DNA of 64,000 nucleotides, taken from assembly GCF_026242055.1 (NCBI RefSeq), contig NZ_JAPJDL010000006.1, positions 186,001 through 250,000 of the forward strand, given 5' to 3'. Below are positions 45,024-52,980 of this stretch, piece after piece. The first letter of the stretch is position 1. Every line of letters starts with the position of its first letter. This DNA is from Lentzea sp. NEAU-D7. GTDB taxonomy: Bacteria > Actinomycetota > Actinomycetes > Mycobacteriales > Pseudonocardiaceae. Below the pieces are notes generated by a model, which was given only the letters and a program-made list of their open reading frames with translations, had not been told where the DNA came from and did not search any database. The translations under genes and the position numbers were made by a program.

Positions 45024-45529
45024 GACGGGCCGCTCATGAGGAACAGTTCGACCAGCACGTCGCCGCTCGCTCCGTCCGACGCGCTGCCGATGTAGGCACG
45101 GACGTCCACGGCCGAAGCCAGCTGCGTGATACCGGCGGGCACCACCAGGGAACGCAGGTGTTCCGACACCACGGCACCGTCACCCAGCGAGCCCGTGCGC
45201 GAGACACCGAACAACAGAACCAGGCCCACCTTCGCGTCAGGCCCGATCTCGGCGGTCATGAGGTCGCGGAACTTCGCCACGGCCTCGGCGTCCGGGGTCG
45301 CGGGCATGCGGAACTTCCTGCTGGTCAACGACAAACCCTGCGGTGCCCCAACGCTCGGTGGTGGTGTGGTCGTGGTGGTGGTGCTAGTGCTGGTCGGCGC
45401 CGCGGTGACGGGGCGGGGGTCGGAGATCTCCGAGCCGATCACCACAACCACCAGCAGCAGGGCCAGTTCGGCGAACAGCCAGCCGGCCATGCCCAAAGTG
45501 CCGGACGCCGTTGCGCGGCGACGCCTCAC
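45020..45529 (-). CDS. MotB/ZorB-like single-pass membrane protein
   Basis: 169 residues. The N-terminal anchor GMAGWLFAELALLLVVVVIG resembles the plug-helix anchors of MotB, TolR and ZorB, which put an acidic residue inside the TM (here Glu21). A Thr/Pro linker leads to a small domain (about 75-165) ending VKVGLVLLF-type strands and DVLVELFLMSG, vaguely OmpA-like. Overlaps of 4 bp join it to both neighbours. Its partner would be the coiled-coil membrane protein encoded just upstream. The ion-channel role is inference. Confidence 0.6.
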   Translation of the reverse strand: MRRRRATASGTLGMAGWLFAELALLLVVVVIGSEISDPRPVTAAPTSTSTTTTTTPPPSVGAPQGLSLTSRKFRMPATPDAEAVAKFRDLMTAEIGPDAKVGLVLLFGVSRTGSLGDGAVVSEHLRSLVVPAGITQLASAVDVRAYIGSASDGASGDVLVELFLMSGPS

Positions 45530-46701
45530 CGGTTGTCCTCGTGCTGATCATCGGCGGCACGCAGGCCGTCGGACACCAGCGCCAGCCAGTTCACCTCGTC
45601 CACGACCTTCCCCAGCTCCGCCACGGTCTTCTGCAGCAGTGCGGACGTGCTGTCCAGCCGGCCAGCGGCCTGCGCGACCACATCGGCCACCGCTGTGAAC
45701 GGCGCCTGCGCGGCGGCCAGCGCCTCGGTGTGGCCGACGTGTCTGTCGGCGATGGAGCGCGACTCGACGAGCTGCTCGAACGACCGGGACATCACCCGCT
45801 CGGAGACATCCACCGCCCGTTGCGCGGCCTCGGCGGCGCCCGAGACATCGGAGACGACGGACGCCAGCGGGTCGAGCCGACTGGTGATCACGCCGGCGGT
45901 GCGGTCCAGCTCCTCGCGAACCTCGGCCAGCCGCTCGGCCTGCTTGCCCAGCTCCGGGAGTGTGGCGATCAGCCGGTCCGCGCCCGCGACCAGCCGGTCC
46001 ACCACCGTCGTCGCGCCGGCGAGTTCGCGGGTCGCGCCGCTGAACTGCCGGGCGGCGGCGGACAGCTCGACCGCAGCCTGCCGGGTGTGTTCCGCAACCT
46101 GCAGAGGTGCCAGGCCCGACCGCAACACGGCCAGCGGCGCCAGCAGATCGACCTCCAGCCTGTGCACGACGCGGTCCACGTCGTCGGCCAGGTTTTGGGC
46201 CTTGGCCGGGCCGCGGTGCCGCCACATGATCACCAGCACGGTGACAACGATCGCGAACGACAACCCGACCGGCCCTCGCCACAGCGGCTGGGTCATCCAG
46301 TCGGCGAAGAACGACGGGCGCGCCACCGCGTCGATCGAGGTGAAGTCCTTGACGTAGCTGTACTCCGCGATGCCGAGAATCGCCCACGTGAGCACGACCG
46401 GCACCAACGGCAACGTGCTGCCCGGCCGGGGTATCGGGTACTCGACGATCGCACGCAGGTATCCGGGTTCGCGCAGCTTCCACACCTCCGAGGCGCGGTT
46501 GACGGCCGCCGACCCGGCCTGGGCCTGTCTGGCCTGCTGCACGCCCTCGCCCAGCACGGCGCTCAGCTGCGCGAGGTGCGGCGGGCGGGTGTCCTGGCCG
46601 CACTTCGCCAGCCGGTCCAGTTCGATGATCGCGCGGGTGGCCAGCCGGTCGACCTGGTCGGCCGGCGTCTCTGGCCCTGGCGGGGGCATGTGCGGGTGCA
46701 T
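45526..46701 (-). CDS. Membrane protein with long coiled-coil tail (MotA/ZorA-like layout)
   Basis: 391 residues. Two TM helices (about 95-115 and 140-160) are followed by a charged boundary (MWRHRGPAKAQNL) and roughly 220 residues of nearly continuous helix rich in Ala, Leu, Glu and Arg, predicted to be coiled coil. A two-or-more-TM base with a long cytoplasmic tail recalls ZorA of Zorya defence systems, and the next gene encodes a MotB-like partner. Only two TM segments are clear, so homology is uncertain. ATG 46701, with GGAGAG upstream, 19 bp after the GAP1-like gene. Confidence 0.6.
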   Translation of the reverse strand: MHPHMPPPGPETPADQVDRLATRAIIELDRLAKCGQDTRPPHLAQLSAVLGEGVQQARQAQAGSAAVNRASEVWKLREPGYLRAIVEYPIPRPGSTLPLVPVVLTWAILGIAEYSYVKDFTSIDAVARPSFFADWMTQPLWRGPVGLSFAIVVTVLVIMWRHRGPAKAQNLADDVDRVVHRLEVDLLAPLAVLRSGLAPLQVAEHTRQAAVELSAAARQFSGATRELAGATTVVDRLVAGADRLIATLPELGKQAERLAEVREELDRTAGVITSRLDPLASVVSDVSGAAEAAQRAVDVSERVMSRSFEQLVESRSIADRHVGHTEALAAAQAPFTAVADVVAQAAGRLDSTSALLQKTVAELGKVVDEVNWLALVSDGLRAADDQHEDNR

Positions 46702-46720
46702 CGTCGGCTCTCCGGGGTCA

Positions 46721-48901
46721 TCATCGCTCGAGCATGTGGCGGGTCAGGAAGTAGACGGCGGTGAGCAGCGCCAGCGCCAGCACCACCACCAGCAGCCGCC
46801 CGATCAGCGGCCAGTGGGCAGACAGGTCGGGCAACCTCCGACGCTTGCCGACGACGGGCTCGACGTCCCGCTCCCGCGGCCGGCTGTGACGACTCGTCGA
46901 GTCGTGGTCCGCGGACGAGCCGTCGTCAACGAACGGGGTGCCCTCAGACGATGAGCCGTGGTCACCGAACCAGCTGCCGTCAGCGGACGGGTTGCGATCA
47001 GCGAACGGGCTGTCGTCGACGAACGCGCCGTGGTCGACGACCGGGGTGCGGAGGGGCGCGGTCTGCGGTGTGCTGGGCGTCGGTGTGCGCGGGACAGGGC
47101 TCGGTGTGTGCCGCAGCGGCGTGGCCTTCGGTTTCGACTGGCGGGAGCGGTGCGCCGGCGCGGTCCCGCCGACGGTCGTGCTCTTCTTCGCGCCGGCTTC
47201 CAGCTCAGCCGCTGTCTGCGCGAAAACCTCGCGCCGCACTGGTTCGGCCAGGTCCACGCCTTCGGCGAAGGTCTGCTGCGCCAGCACCAGCAACGACACC
47301 GGCAGCTTCCCGCCCCGGCCGAGGAGGTGCGCGAGCCCTTCGGACAGCACGACCGGCCGGCGCTTGGCCTCGACCAGCCCGTGCACGTCGAGCAGCCACT
47401 TCTCGACCGAGCTCACGACGCTCTTCCCCGTTGTCCGGTCGAGTACGTACTTGAGCAGGTCCGACGCCTGCCGATCGTCCGTGCACAGCGTCACGAAGCC
47501 GGCCGCGGCCTGGGGCGGCACGCCGGTGAGTCCGTCCACCACCAGCCGCACCTCAGCGATCGGGGCGGGCGCGGCGTCCAGGAACGCCAGGCTGTCCGGG
47601 CTGAGAGCCCCGGTGTCCCGGATCTCCGCCACGATCCGGTCGGTCGGCACGCCGTAGATCACGGAGGCCGGGTCGCTCGGGGGAACCCCGAGCAGGTCCA
47701 GCCATTCTTCGTGGCGGTGGACCAGGCCGTCCAACGGCCGGCCGGGCGCGATCACGTGGTCGCGCACGAACTCCACCATCTGCTCGTGCCGGTCCAGCCG
47801 CGCGCACAACAACTCGGCGAGCTTCAGATCCCACCCCGGCACCCGCGACGCGGCCGGCGGGAACAGCGCCGGGTTCGTGCCCGGCGCGGCGCGCTGATGC
47901 ACGTCGAGCACGGTGTCGAACACCACGTGCTCGAGTGCCTCAGGCAGCCCGCGGACCAACCGGACGATCGCTTCGACGGGCGAGTCCGCGGTCCACTCGG
48001 CCAGCAGGTCGCGGCCTCGGCCGAAGGTCAGTCGATCATCACCCGCGTCGAGCAGCCGCGGCACGTCCGCCCGGTGGAAGTCCAGCTGCTCGGCCGCGAC
48101 CAGCGCGGACAGCGCCTCCAGGCCGGGCTGTGCGGCGTAGTCCGGTGGCAACGCTGTTCCCTTGGTGGCGAGACCGACCAGCCAGTCCACGACCGCGCTC
48201 GCCTGCGGATGTCCGACCGGCGAGCCCGCGCGCTCTGGCGCGCGGTCGAGCCAGGACCGCAGTCCCGCGTTTCCGCCGGGCAGCTCCTGGGGCCAGCGGC
48301 CCGTCACGATCGGACGCGGATCCTGCACGGGCCTGCGCACCAGGTACGTCGACCAGACGTGCCGGGCCGCGACGTCCTTGGGCAACACGGCCAGCAGCGC
48401 GCCGATCGTCGCGGCGACGTCCACCGCCGATCCGGGAAGCACGATCTTGGTGTCGCACGAGAACAAGCCGCGCAACCCCGCCGAGAGCGCGTCCCACGGC
48501 ACCGGACGCCGCCAGGCGTCGGCGATCCCGACCACGTCCGGGTGCGCCAACCGGCCGTCCGGGCGCACACACGCGCTCGCCCTGCTCCACAGCAGGTGGG
48601 GCGGGAAGTCCGCGCCCGCGAACAGGAACTGGCACATGCCCGCCTGCCCGAACTCACCACCGCGCCCCTGCACCGCGAAGCACCAGTGCGGCACATCTTC
48701 CACGTCCACCTGCCGCAGGCTCCACATCGGGTGGTGGTGCCCGTCGTCGACCGGCTCGGGCGGCTGGGGCACGTTGCCGCGCACCAGCTTCGCTGCGGCG
48801 GCGGCGAACGTGGGGGGAGGCTCCGGGCTGCCCTCGTCGACGTGCGGCACGAAGCCGCCGCCCTCCAGGTCTCCGTACTCCACGAGCACGAACTCGGTCA
48901 T
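46721..48901 (-). CDS. GTPase-associated protein 1 (GAP1)-like, tail-anchored
   Basis: 726 residues. N-terminal domain starts MTEFVLVEYGDLEGG and runs to about 200 with HWCFAVQGRGGEFGQAGMCQFLFAG; a large helical middle part follows to about 590. This fits the GAP1-N2/GAP1-M layout described for GTPase-centred conflict systems, and the next gene upstream encodes the GTPase. Residues about 600-690 are low-complexity (Pro/Thr, then Asp/Ser with repeated FxDDxSxAD-like units), and a TM helix (LIGRLLVVVLALALLTAVYF) near the C-terminus anchors it. ATGA overlap with the GTPase gene. Confidence 0.72.
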   Translation of the reverse strand: MTEFVLVEYGDLEGGGFVPHVDEGSPEPPPTFAAAAAKLVRGNVPQPPEPVDDGHHHPMWSLRQVDVEDVPHWCFAVQGRGGEFGQAGMCQFLFAGADFPPHLLWSRASACVRPDGRLAHPDVVGIADAWRRPVPWDALSAGLRGLFSCDTKIVLPGSAVDVAATIGALLAVLPKDVAARHVWSTYLVRRPVQDPRPIVTGRWPQELPGGNAGLRSWLDRAPERAGSPVGHPQASAVVDWLVGLATKGTALPPDYAAQPGLEALSALVAAEQLDFHRADVPRLLDAGDDRLTFGRGRDLLAEWTADSPVEAIVRLVRGLPEALEHVVFDTVLDVHQRAAPGTNPALFPPAASRVPGWDLKLAELLCARLDRHEQMVEFVRDHVIAPGRPLDGLVHRHEEWLDLLGVPPSDPASVIYGVPTDRIVAEIRDTGALSPDSLAFLDAAPAPIAEVRLVVDGLTGVPPQAAAGFVTLCTDDRQASDLLKYVLDRTTGKSVVSSVEKWLLDVHGLVEAKRRPVVLSEGLAHLLGRGGKLPVSLLVLAQQTFAEGVDLAEPVRREVFAQTAAELEAGAKKSTTVGGTAPAHRSRQSKPKATPLRHTPSPVPRTPTPSTPQTAPLRTPVVDHGAFVDDSPFADRNPSADGSWFGDHGSSSEGTPFVDDGSSADHDSTSRHSRPRERDVEPVVGKRRRLPDLSAHWPLIGRLLVVVLALALLTAVYFLTRHMLER

Positions 48902-50637
48902 GGCCGCAGCCTCCCCAGCACGCACAGCAGCAGTTGTGACAGCGCGCTCGACGGCGCGCTGAGGTCGGTGAAGCGCCCCCGGCCCAAAGGCTTGAAGCTC
49001 ACCGCGTCGTCCGCGGTCGGCACGGGGACCTGTCCCAGCGGCGAGCACAGGAAGAAGCGCAGTTCGCGCCACTCCTGGTCGAGCATCCGCTGGATCTGCT
49101 CACCGAATCCGAGGCCGTAGACGAGACCGCACGTCAGCGCGGACATCACCAGGTCACGGGTGCGCATCACCCGTGCCTGACCGACCTCCAGCGAGTTGGT
49201 CAGGTGCCGGTCCAGGGAAGGCACCTGGATCAGCCCGGGCGGCAGGAGCGCGGACGGGTCACCCGGCGGGATCTTCACCGTGTCCTTGTTGCCCAGGTGC
49301 ACCAGGTTCCACAGCGCGACCGGGTTGTCGAAGTGCGTCACGAGCGCCTCGGCGATCTGCACCGCTGCCTTCGTGCGCACCTCGCCGTCGTACTGGTTGC
49401 GGGTGATCCGCTCGGCCACGGCCGCGGCGCCGGGGGCGAGCCGCAGCCGTGCCGTCGTGTGCCGCTTGGCGACCTCCAGCAGGTAGCGCGCAGTGCCGGT
49501 GACCACGTCGTCGGGACGCCCGTCGTGGTAGTCCAGACCGTCCGGGTCGCGGCCGATGTCGCGCAGCGAGCGGCCGCCCTCCAGCATCAGCCGGACCAGG
49601 TCCGCCTTCGTCACGCACACCAGCACCTGCTGCGTGCCGCCCAGGTCGACGGCGAGCGCGCCGGACAACTCGGCGAGCTGGCGGGCCAGCCGATCCTGAA
49701 CGCCGTTGCGCTTGCGCCGCACCCGGTCGTGGTCGGTGTTCACGTCGGCGGCGGGCCGCATGCTCGCCCGCATCACGCGCGGCGCCTGCAACTCCGGCAG
49801 CAGGTGCGAGAACTCGGTGACCACCGGGTCCACGACCCACACCAGCGTGCCGTAGTTGCGCAACTGCCGTTGCCGGTCGTCGGCCTGCACCGTCCGCTGG
49901 TCGAACAGCTCGCCGGGCAGGTCGGCGATCGCGGTGAGCACCCGCTTGGTCCCGATCTGGTAGCGCCGCACGATGGGCTGCCGGATGCTTTTGCCCCACT
50001 CGGCGCCCGCGGCGTGGGTCTCGTGGATGCGATCGATCTGGTCGACCAGATCGGCGGACACCGTGTCGTTGAGGAACGCGACCGGCATCATCTCGTCGAG
50101 CTGGGTCGCGTTCATGGGCTGCCCGTCCTCCTCGGTGCGCGCGTAATGCGCGGTGAGGACGTTGAGCGGGTGCTCCTCCAGCACGTCCGAGGTCTGCGGG
50201 TCGATCCGGGTACCGTCGGCGTCCCAGTCGAGCGCGTCCAGGCCGGTCGGCGTGAGCTGTTGGTTGAGCATGCGCAGCACGAGGTAGCTCTTGCCCGCGG
50301 CCGTGCCGCCGATCACGGCGGCCACGTCGGTGCTGTCGACCGTCCACTCCGGATCGTGGCGGGCACCCGTGCTGCGGATGTGGTCGAGGAACACATGACC
50401 GTCGCCGCAGATCCGGTAGTACCACCGGATCCGGCGCTCCTGGAAGCCGGCGGACGCCCACGACTGGGCACCACCGAACAGGCCGATGCGCCACTCCATG
50501 TCGCCGGGCTGGGTGCCGTGCACCTGGAGCCAGAGGCTCGGCGAGCGCGGGTAGCCGTCGTCGTCCAGTGCGGGCGGCACACCGAGATCGGCGTAGCAGG
50601 CGGGGCACCGGCGCAACCGGTCGAGATTTCTGGTCAT
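48898..50637 (-). CDS. TRAFAC-type (double-GTPase family) GTPase with N-terminal zinc ribbon
   Basis: 579 residues. Cys11-x2-Cys14 (CPAC) with Cys77 and His81 could make a zinc site. P-loop GGTAAGKS (G110-S117), switch II DLPG (D239-G242) and specificity motif TKAD (T343-D346, where NKxD is usual) define a GTPase. This matches DO-GTPase proteins paired with GAP1 partners in predicted conflict systems; the GAP1-like gene follows by ATGA overlap. No TM segments, so it probably acts at the membrane through its partners. Start at 50637, 10 bp after the small TM gene. Confidence 0.78.
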   Translation of the reverse strand: MTRNLDRLRRCPACYADLGVPPALDDDGYPRSPSLWLQVHGTQPGDMEWRIGLFGGAQSWASAGFQERRIRWYYRICGDGHVFLDHIRSTGARHDPEWTVDSTDVAAVIGGTAAGKSYLVLRMLNQQLTPTGLDALDWDADGTRIDPQTSDVLEEHPLNVLTAHYARTEEDGQPMNATQLDEMMPVAFLNDTVSADLVDQIDRIHETHAAGAEWGKSIRQPIVRRYQIGTKRVLTAIADLPGELFDQRTVQADDRQRQLRNYGTLVWVVDPVVTEFSHLLPELQAPRVMRASMRPAADVNTDHDRVRRKRNGVQDRLARQLAELSGALAVDLGGTQQVLVCVTKADLVRLMLEGGRSLRDIGRDPDGLDYHDGRPDDVVTGTARYLLEVAKRHTTARLRLAPGAAAVAERITRNQYDGEVRTKAAVQIAEALVTHFDNPVALWNLVHLGNKDTVKIPPGDPSALLPPGLIQVPSLDRHLTNSLEVGQARVMRTRDLVMSALTCGLVYGLGFGEQIQRMLDQEWRELRFFLCSPLGQVPVPTADDAVSFKPLGRGRFTDLSAPSSALSQLLLCVLGRLRP

Positions 50638-50647
50638 CGGCGGTCCC

Positions 50648-50935
50648 CTACGCGGCGAGGGTGAGCAGGACGGCTAGCACGATCAACACGGGGACGCAGG
50701 CGGCGAGCCACAGCCGGCACCGTCGCTGGGCGTACGACCGGCCCAGATCGGCCGCCTCCTGGAGGTAGCCGTTCAGGCGGGCTTCCACGTCACGCGCGGC
50801 GGACTCGGCAAGACCGCCCATCACCCAGTCGACGACGCGGTGGTCGACGCCGTCGTCGGCGCGACCACCCAGCGTCAGCGCCCTCACCGCGGCGGCCAGG
50901 TGGTCAGGTCCGGTCTTCCGGTACTTCGCGATCAC
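50648..50935 (-). CDS. Small tail-anchored membrane protein
   Basis: 95 residues: soluble helical part (IAKYRKTGPDHLAAAVRALTLGG...) and a single C-terminal TM (LWLAACVPVLIVLAVLLTLAA). The GTG start at 50935 overlaps the kinase stop (GTGA), which fixes the start. Its C-terminal anchor resembles those of the kinase and GAP1-like proteins of the same operon. No family recognised. Confidence 0.7.
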   Translation of the reverse strand: MIAKYRKTGPDHLAAAVRALTLGGRADDGVDHRVVDWVMGGLAESAARDVEARLNGYLQEAADLGRSYAQRRCRLWLAACVPVLIVLAVLLTLAA

Positions 50936-52980
50936 TTCAGTCCTCCCGCGAGCGTCAACACGAGCAGCAGCAACGACACGCCGAACGCGATCCGCCCCAG
51001 CCACAACCACTTCCCGTACGCATCACGTGCGACCTGCTGTTGAGCAGCGCGCAGCCGGTCGATCAGCTCGTCACGCCATTCCGCCCACGCGGGCGCGCGT
51101 TCGTCGCGCACGTCCGTGCGGATGGCGGTGACCTCGCGGCCGAACCGGCCGGCCGCAATCCGGGCCGCCTCGGCCGGTGGCTCCACGCGTTCCGGGCTCC
51201 ACAGCGCGGTCAGCCGCTCCAGCCACGCGGTCGCCGTCCACGAGCTCTCCAGCAGTGCGCCCGGCTGGAACGCGGAGGTCAGCTGGGCGGTGAACTTCGC
51301 CCACTCCGGCGACCACGCGTCCCGCAGGGTGTCGCTCACGAGCGAAACCGAGTCGACCGGCCGTTTGCCCTCTTCACCGCGCACCAGAGCGTCGACCTTG
51401 TCCACGCCGATCAGCGCGGTCAGCACTACGAGCACGAATCCGAACCGATCGTGCTCGGTGAGGTCGATGGTGTCGCGGGCACCGGGCGCGCGGATCTGCC
51501 GCGCGGCCCTGATCAACTCCGTGGAGGCGTACTCCGGGGTGAACCGCAGCTCGCCCACCGGCCCCACGGACCGGGTGATCGCGTCGCCGTCGATCAGCAC
51601 GTAGGTGCTCCGGCCCTGCGCGTCGAGGTGGTGGCACACGTTCTGCGGCTTGATGTCGCAGTGCGCCACGCCCAGGTCGTGCAGCTTGTCCACACCGGCC
51701 GCGAGTGCCGTCAGCGCGGCGAGCTGCACGCCGCTGGGTGCCTTGCCCAGCTGCTCGTAACCGGCCCAGCCGACCACGTCCAGCAGCGGGCTCGCCACGA
51801 GCACGAAGCAGTCCGGCTGAGGCTGGCCGGGCACGCCGAACCAGGCGGACAACCGGTGCTCGGGTCCGCCTGCCACTGTCATCGGCACGGCCCGGGTCGT
51901 CAGCACCTCCGGCGGCGGGGTCGCGGCGACCAGGTGGATGGGGGCGACCGCCCAGGCTCGTTCGCCGGCCCTGCCCGCGACCGCGTTGGCCTGCCGCACC
52001 AGGCCCGCCTGGGTGGCCAGGTGCCGGCGCAGGTACGCGGCGTGCTGAGGGGTGGCGCAACGGTAGATCTTCACGTGCGAGCGCTCTGCCGAGCCGGGGT
52101 GCGTCGCCGTGGTGTGCAGGACCTGCACGTGCACGTCGCGCACGCGGACGTCGTCGCGTCCCGTCGGCAGCGGGAACCGGCGCCCGCCCGCCTTCGTGCC
52201 CGGCTCGGGCGGCTGGACCAGCAGCGTGCCGGGATGGCCGGGATCGGCGTACTCGGCCGGGTGCGGTGCGCCGTCGAGCACGTCGGCACCGCCGCCGGGG
52301 CCGGGCACCTCGTCGCTCCAGTCCACGAGCTCGTAGGTCAGCGCACGGGCTTCGCCACCGACCCGCGAGACGTAGCGGATCTCGCCTGAGGCGGGCACCG
52401 GCGCGCCGTCCGCAACCAGGTCCACCCCGTCGACGGACACGACGTAGTCGAGCCGCTCGGCGGCTCGGCGTGCGCTGAGCACCCCGTCGCGATAGCAGAG
52501 GTCCACGAGGTGGCCGTGCGGGATCCCAGCGAGCGACTGGGGCAGCAACAGCCCGACGCCGTCGTAGCCGGCAGCCGGACGCACCAGCGGCAGCCAGTCT
52601 GCCGCGGGCTCGAGCAGGAAGTGGAATTCCACGCCCGCGAAACCGAGCACCAGCAGGCGCGCGGACCCGTGGCTCTCCTCCGGCTCGGCTTCAGCGGTCT
52701 CGGCCTCGGGCAGTCCCCAGCGGACCGCACACGGGTGTGGAGCGTCCACGGCGGTGTCGAACTCGACGCGCACCCGACCGTCCCCGTTCCCGAACGTCGC
52801 GCGCACCTCGCGCACTCCATTGCGCACGTCGTTCTGCGCCTTGGCGGGCAACGCCCACGGCGTGAGCACGAGGACATGCGGCACCTGGTCGTCGGTAAGC
52901 AGCCTTTGCACGGACAGCTCCTCCTGCACCCTGGTGATCACCAGGGCGCGCACGTCCCCGACCCAGCGCTCGTCGCTCAT
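50932..52980 (-). CDS. Membrane-anchored protein kinase-like protein
   Basis: 682 residues. Residues 1-270 form an unrecognised N-terminal domain. The kinase fold spans about 285-560: possible beta-3 lysine in HVKIY (K304), catalytic loop HCDIKPQN (D442, K444, N447), metal-binding D464 in IDGD in place of DFG, and TPEY for the P+1/APE region. A C-terminal TM (WLGRIAFGVSLLLLVLTLAG) anchors it. Catalytic residues are present, so activity is plausible. The ATG at 52980 overlaps the preceding stop (ATGA). Confidence 0.78.
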   Translation of the reverse strand: MSDERWVGDVRALVITRVQEELSVQRLLTDDQVPHVLVLTPWALPAKAQNDVRNGVREVRATFGNGDGRVRVEFDTAVDAPHPCAVRWGLPEAETAEAEPEESHGSARLLVLGFAGVEFHFLLEPAADWLPLVRPAAGYDGVGLLLPQSLAGIPHGHLVDLCYRDGVLSARRAAERLDYVVSVDGVDLVADGAPVPASGEIRYVSRVGGEARALTYELVDWSDEVPGPGGGADVLDGAPHPAEYADPGHPGTLLVQPPEPGTKAGGRRFPLPTGRDDVRVRDVHVQVLHTTATHPGSAERSHVKIYRCATPQHAAYLRRHLATQAGLVRQANAVAGRAGERAWAVAPIHLVAATPPPEVLTTRAVPMTVAGGPEHRLSAWFGVPGQPQPDCFVLVASPLLDVVGWAGYEQLGKAPSGVQLAALTALAAGVDKLHDLGVAHCDIKPQNVCHHLDAQGRSTYVLIDGDAITRSVGPVGELRFTPEYASTELIRAARQIRAPGARDTIDLTEHDRFGFVLVVLTALIGVDKVDALVRGEEGKRPVDSVSLVSDTLRDAWSPEWAKFTAQLTSAFQPGALLESSWTATAWLERLTALWSPERVEPPAEAARIAAGRFGREVTAIRTDVRDERAPAWAEWRDELIDRLRAAQQQVARDAYGKWLWLGRIAFGVSLLLLVLTLAGGLK

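Noticed and set aside
45020..46701. A complete Zorya system
   Set aside because: The pair is ZorAB-like only in layout; no ZorC/ZorD helicase or ZorE nuclease is adjacent, and sequence similarity is not obvious by eye.
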